A DNA stretch of 25,513 nt from positions 1 to 25,513 of the forward strand of contig CAZDIO010000069.1 of NCBI GenBank assembly GCA_964505555.1, written 5' to 3'. Under the pieces are notes generated by a model. That model was given only the letters and a program-made list of their open reading frames with translations. It searched no databases and was not told the origin of the DNA. The translations under genes and the position numbers were made by a program. Source of the DNA: CAZDIO01 sp964505555. Lineage in GTDB: Bacteria > Bdellovibrionota_C > UBA2361 > SZUA-149 > CAZDIO01. This document shows positions 22,433-25,513 of the stretch, one piece after another. Numbering within the stretch: position 1 is the stretch's first letter; every line of letters starts with the position of its first letter.

Positions 22433-23352
22433 ACTCGTACCTCTTTTTGACTTTCCTGCACCTGGCAAACGATCTCTTCAGAAAGCTGTGCAGATAGTTG
22501 TATAGATAATTGCTGAGAAACATTTTTCATTGCTTCAAATGTGGGCAACCGCTTAAAACTCTGCAAATTCATCCCCTGATCACAAAGCGCTGCAAACCGT
22601 GGATCAAAAGGAACACCTCCCAAACAAAAAAGTGGTAAACTCACGGATCGACTTTCAGAAAACAGCGGTCTTACCTGATTACATTCACTACAGTAATATC
22701 CGCGCATATTTTCAACAAAACCAAGAACAGAACCCCCCAGTTTTTGCAAAGCAGCAGTGGAGCGAAGTACTACCCCACGGGAGAGATCTGCGGGAATACT
22801 CACCAAGATCAGTTTTGCCTGCTCACCAAAAAACTCAGCAAAATAAAATGTTCTCTCAGGCCCTGGAGGAAGATCTACAAGGAGAAAATCAAGCTCTCCC
22901 CAATCAGTTCCAACAAGGAGCTGAGCAAGGGTTGTAAACTCTTTTGTTGCTCTCCAAGTAAATGAATCACCATGAGCGACAGAAGCAAACTCAAGAGATT
23001 CAGATTCAGGAAGAAAACTCCCCATAGACACCAATCCAACTCCATCTTCAGTTTTTGGAACAAGAAGTCCATCTGGGCCTGGAACGGGAAATTTCTCCAT
23101 CATTCCAAAAATTCTCCCTAACGAGGGGCCGTTCAGATCCGCATCGAGGAGACACACGCTAAACCCTTGATCACGCAGGGCAAGGCCGAGTGCTGCACTC
23201 ATGCTACTTTTTCCTACTCCTCCCTTTCCGGAGCCAATGAGCACTAAGTTTTTTACAGAAGAAAGTCGTTCTTTGATTTTTTTTCGAACAGAGATTACCT
23301 GTTCAAGTACCTGAGCTCCACCACTCTCATGAATATCAGAGTAGGTCTTCAT
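22429..23352 (-). CDS. Mrp/NBP35-family P-loop ATPase (Fe-S cluster carrier type)
   Basis: A 307-residue cytoplasmic protein. The chosen start is ATG 23352, which overlaps the ctaB stop as ATGA; the open frame extends 75 bases further into ctaB, but that part is Cys-rich and unlike the family. Deviant Walker A GKGGVGKS (42-49), DADLNGP (70-76), DLPPG (160-164) and ENM (214-216) are typical of Mrp/ApbC/NBP35. The pair Cys221-x2-Cys224 sits just after ENM, where Mrp proteins hold the bridging Fe-S cluster as a dimer. Such proteins deliver clusters to target enzymes. Here the likely client is the neighbouring radical SAM protein, which needs several clusters. The usual WRGP motif is altered to WRAT. 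Family secure; client inferred. Confidence 0.9.
   Translation of the reverse strand: MKTYSDIHESGGAQVLEQVISVRKKIKERLSSVKNLVLIGSGKGGVGKSSMSAALGLALRDQGFSVCLLDADLNGPSLGRIFGMMEKFPVPGPDGLLVPKTEDGVGLVSMGSFLPESESLEFASVAHGDSFTWRATKEFTTLAQLLVGTDWGELDFLLVDLPPGPERTFYFAEFFGEQAKLILVSIPADLSRGVVLRSTAALQKLGGSVLGFVENMRGYYCSECNQVRPLFSESRSVSLPLFCLGGVPFDPRFAALCDQGMNLQSFKRLPTFEAMKNVSQQLSIQLSAQLSEEIVCQVQESQKEVRV
22439..22443 (-). promoter_or_regulatory. Shine-Dalgarno fixing the start of the small PCP_red protein
   Basis: GAGGT on the minus strand lies 6 nt before ATG 22432. It favours this start over the in-frame ATG at 22468, which would add 12 residues and increase overlap with the ATPase gene. Confidence 0.75.
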
Positions 23353-24293
23353 ATCACGGTCGAATCCACAACAAGACAAACAAAAAATGCCGCTAAATAG
23401 ATAAGAGAAAACCCAAACACATCCCATGCTTTTCGCGTTTTCTGATCGTGGGCAGAAACAGAGAGTTTTTTTAACTGGAAAATTTTAAAACAAAACACCG
23501 CACTGAGCAGTGAAAGCGCTACGAGCGAAAACCAACCAAGCATCTCACTAGAAAAAACTAAAAAAATTGAAAACGGAATTAACAGCAGCCCATAGAAAAA
23601 CATCTGCTTGTGAGTTACTGTTTCCCCAGCAACCACCGGCAACATCGGAATTCCAGCTCGTTGATAATCACTATTTTTATTAAGCGCTAAGGCCCAAAAA
23701 TGAGGCGGGGTCCAGAGAAACACAATAAGGAAAAGTAAAATCGCTGTAAGATCCACTCTCCCGGTCACAGCAGCCCATCCAACAAGTGGAGGGACAGCGC
23801 CTGCGGCACCACCAATGACTATATTTTGCGGTGTCCAGGGCTTCAGCCAAATCGTATAAACAAATACATAGAAAAGATGACCCCCTAACGCGATTAATGC
23901 CGCAAGTGGGTTCACATAGAGCCACAAAATTAAAAACCCAAGAGCTCCAATACTCAAAGAGAAGATGAGCGCTGTTTTTGGAGATATTCTTCCTGCAGGA
24001 AGTGGACGGTTTTTTGTGCGCTCCATAAGTGCGTCCGTCCCTCTCTCCCACCAACAATTAAGTCCACACGCCGAGCCAGAAACAAGCGCCCCCCCAAGAA
24101 GGGTCAAGAGCACTAAAGGAAAACTTACCGTTCCTTTTGAAGCAAGCACCATCGGACACCAGGTAGAGACGAGAAGAAGTGTTAGCACTCCTGGTTTCAT
24201 CAAACTAAAGAGATCGCTTACAAAGGAATAAACAGTAAACAAAAACGCCCGAAGATAGGCAACTGGACTAGAGATCCCTTGTATCCGCTCCAT
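23349..24293 (-). CDS. ctaB: protoheme IX farnesyltransferase (heme O synthase)
   Basis: A 314-residue polytopic inner-membrane enzyme of the UbiA superfamily that adds a farnesyl group to heme B to make heme O. The signature N-x8-D-x4-R-T-x-x-RPLP is present (Asn79, Asp88, then ERTKNRPLPAGR); the first Asp of the usual N-x3-D-R motif is Glu83. Further conserved parts are YTIWLKPWTPQNIVIGGAAGAVPPLVGW (146-173), FLWTPPHFWALAL (192-204) and YQRAGIPMLPVV (210-221). It starts 10 bp after ctaA and overlaps the ATPase gene by 4 bp, so it belongs to the cluster operon. No heme-copper oxidase gene is seen in the window to use the product. Identification is very secure. Confidence 0.96.
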   Translation of the reverse strand: MERIQGISSPVAYLRAFLFTVYSFVSDLFSLMKPGVLTLLLVSTWCPMVLASKGTVSFPLVLLTLLGGALVSGSACGLNCWWERGTDALMERTKNRPLPAGRISPKTALIFSLSIGALGFLILWLYVNPLAALIALGGHLFYVFVYTIWLKPWTPQNIVIGGAAGAVPPLVGWAAVTGRVDLTAILLFLIVFLWTPPHFWALALNKNSDYQRAGIPMLPVVAGETVTHKQMFFYGLLLIPFSIFLVFSSEMLGWFSLVALSLLSAVFCFKIFQLKKLSVSAHDQKTRKAWDVFGFSLIYLAAFFVCLVVDSTVI

Positions 24294-24303
24294 GCACTAA
24301 ACC

Positions 24304-25284
24304 CTATGCCGCCTTTCTTATTACCTTACCGTTATCTAAATCCAAGTAACGTCGTGAAGGATCGCCATCCAAAATGGGTGAGAAAAATATCTTGCTCCCG
24401 TTAAGTTCCTTAAAAAGCGACGTTAGCCCTAAAAGTATCATTTGGGCAACGACCAGATGTAAAACGGTGCCCACGATCGGCAGCCTAAGCCACACATTCA
24501 TTGCCCCGATACAAATCTGTAATCCAATCAGAAATACCATTCCAAAGATATGCCCTCGCCCCTGTCGCCCAAGTTCTGCTCGCTTTGAACCGACAAAGAG
24601 GAGCCACAACGCACCAAAAAAAATAACAAACCCTAACCCCCGATGAAGCATTTGGACTATCTGGGCAGTCGTTGCTCCCTGAGGAACAACTTCACCAAAA
24701 CAGAAAGGGAAATCGGGACAAGATAAGCTTGCTCCACTACTTCCAACAAAACCACCCAGCGCAATTTGAAGGAAGGTAAAAAACGTAAGCATTCCAACAA
24801 ATCCCGAAGGTGCCTTACTCTTCTTCAATCGGGATGTTTCAGCGTGTGTGGATTGTGAAATTCTTTCGATCGCTACAAGACCTACCAGGAGAAAAAATAT
24901 CGTGCCCAAAATAAGATGGGTGGTCACAATATGAGGATGAAGCTTCATCGTCACGGTGAGCCCCCCAAAAACTGCTTGGACAGTCACAAGAAATAATAAG
25001 AAAACACTAAAACGAAAAAAACGGGGTTGATTATTTTTTATTTTGTATGCTTTGAATACAAGGACAAGCGTGAGGCCACCAACGATAGCTGCAAGAACTC
25101 GGTGAATATACTCTTGGGTGACACCCTGAATAAATTCCGGAATCACCTGACCAAAACAAAGCGGCCAATCCGGACAGGAAAGCCCAGCTCCTGTCGCCCG
25201 AACAAAACCTCCAAGCGCCACTAACAAAAGTGTTAGTATCGCAATTACTCCGCAAAGAATCCGAATTTTTCTTAAGTCGGCCAT
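24304..25284 (-). CDS. ctaA: heme A synthase (COX15/CtaA family)
   Basis: A 326-residue membrane enzyme with about eight helices that oxidises the C8 methyl of heme O to the formyl group of heme A. Both halves repeat the family pattern: GGFVRATGAGLSCPDWPLCFG and EYIHR (Glu58, His61), and GGFVGSSGASLSCPDFPFCFG and QMLHR (His214). His123 and His276 complete the four heme ligands expected for the two four-helix bundles. Each half has a Cys pair (37/43 and 189/195) in an extracytoplasmic loop, as in Bacillus-type CtaA. A short charged tail follows the last helix. It is the first gene of the long minus-strand cluster, about 127 nt behind a putative promoter. Identity is very secure; as with ctaB, the terminal oxidase it serves is not in view. 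Confidence 0.95.
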   Translation of the reverse strand: MADLRKIRILCGVIAILTLLLVALGGFVRATGAGLSCPDWPLCFGQVIPEFIQGVTQEYIHRVLAAIVGGLTLVLVFKAYKIKNNQPRFFRFSVFLLFLVTVQAVFGGLTVTMKLHPHIVTTHLILGTIFFLLVGLVAIERISQSTHAETSRLKKSKAPSGFVGMLTFFTFLQIALGGFVGSSGASLSCPDFPFCFGEVVPQGATTAQIVQMLHRGLGFVIFFGALWLLFVGSKRAELGRQGRGHIFGMVFLIGLQICIGAMNVWLRLPIVGTVLHLVVAQMILLGLTSLFKELNGSKIFFSPILDGDPSRRYLDLDNGKVIRKAA

Positions 25285-25417
25285 CGTTTAATTCTTTCAA
25301 AATTTATACGGGTTTGCATCTGTGCCACGGGCTGACAAGATGCCCAGAAATAAAAGCACATTTCTCACCATATGTCTAAAGAGAGGGGAAAACATCGCTT
25401 CGAACAGTTTCACTTCA
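25285..25417 (-). other. leader region upstream of ctaA
   Basis: Untranslated leader of about 125 nt between the putative promoter and the ctaA ATG. No gene is supported. The Shine-Dalgarno is weak (GAAAGAA). I saw no clear riboswitch or attenuator fold by eye. Confidence 0.35.
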
Positions 25418-25446
25418 AGTATAGTAAGAAATCGCCCCTCTGTCGT
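25418..25446 (-). promoter_or_regulatory. putative sigma70-type promoter for ctaA and the respiratory cluster
   Basis: On the minus strand ACGACA (25441-25446) is followed after 17 nt by TATACT (25418-25423). The hexamers are identical to those of the promoter at 29-56, and the -35 again lies at the edge of the GC-rich repeat element. Confidence 0.5.
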
Positions 25447-25469
25447 TGGGAGGCGAGCGGAGCAAAAAC
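25440..25469 (-). repeat. GC-rich intergenic repeat element, right (inverted) copy
   Basis: Read on the minus strand it gives TTTTTGCTCCGCTCGC, then CTCCC, then AACGACAG, matching the left-end element in opposite orientation. The plus strand from 25453 can also fold: GCGAGCGGAGC pairs imperfectly with GGCTCGTCGC near 25481-25490 around an inner AAACG/CGTTT-type stem, followed by AATTTATT. That hairpin could act as a terminator for a gene outside the window. Confidence 0.45.
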
Positions 25470-25513
25470 GAAAAGCGTTTGGCTCGTCGCAATTTATTAG
25501 CGCCCCGCGCCAC

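Noticed and set aside
22433..22468. Longer start for the small PCP_red protein
   Set aside because: ATG 22432 has GAGGT at the right distance, and the extra 12 residues are basic and precede the natural ribbon start.
23353..23427. Longer start for the Mrp-type ATPase
   Set aside because: The extra 25 residues are Cys-rich, lie wholly inside ctaB and do not resemble the family. ATG 23352 gives the common ATGA overlap.

Overview
The window reads as a piece of chromosome from a Gram-negative, respiring bacterium of moderate GC content. It encodes a candidate lipoprotein, exported c-type cytochromes, MreB and heme A/O synthases. The mix resembles uncultured deltaproteobacterial, Nitrospira-like or SAR324-like lineages, but I cannot assign a taxon from sequence alone. 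No rRNA, tRNA, CRISPR array, transposase or phage gene is visible.

Layout. (1) 1-4005, plus strand: a GAF-GAF-degenerate GGDEF protein overlaps an mreB gene with an unusual N-terminal extension, followed by a probable lipoprotein with a C-terminal LysM-like domain. (2) 4038-11904, minus strand: three tightly coupled secreted-protein genes. Two encode seven-repeat FG-GAP beta-propeller proteins and the last a large subtilisin-like protein with Ig/FN3-like repeats. All three end in the same module of about 205-213 residues with two dockerin-like EF-hand loops, and the two internal gene junctions carry an identical 20-bp sequence. (3) 12281-13132, minus: a GNAT acetyltransferase-like protein. 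(4) 13193-25284, minus: a long respiratory and heme cluster, in transcription order ctaA, ctaB, Mrp-type ATPase, a small zinc-ribbon/PCP_red protein, a NirJ/AhbC-like radical SAM protein with a C-terminal PCP_red domain, a CydA-like membrane protein without CydB, three membrane-associated c-type cytochromes (the last with an ethylbenzene-dehydrogenase-type heme domain), and a large UspA-UspA-zinc ribbon protein with three PCP_red-like segments.

The respiratory cluster is the most interesting part. A CydA-like subunit is co-transcribed with c-type cytochromes instead of CydB. Upstream lie genes for heme modification and Fe-S handling. Five copies of a domain known from the BchB/ChlB subunit of dark protochlorophyllide reductase are spread over three proteins, with no sign of chlorophyll biosynthesis. 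I infer a dedicated respiratory complex with its own cofactor-assembly proteins, possibly including a modified heme.

Both ends of the window carry inverted copies of a short GC-rich intergenic element. Each is followed inward by a sigma70-like promoter whose -35 hexamer lies at the element's edge, one driving the GAF-mreB pair and one driving ctaA and the cluster behind it.
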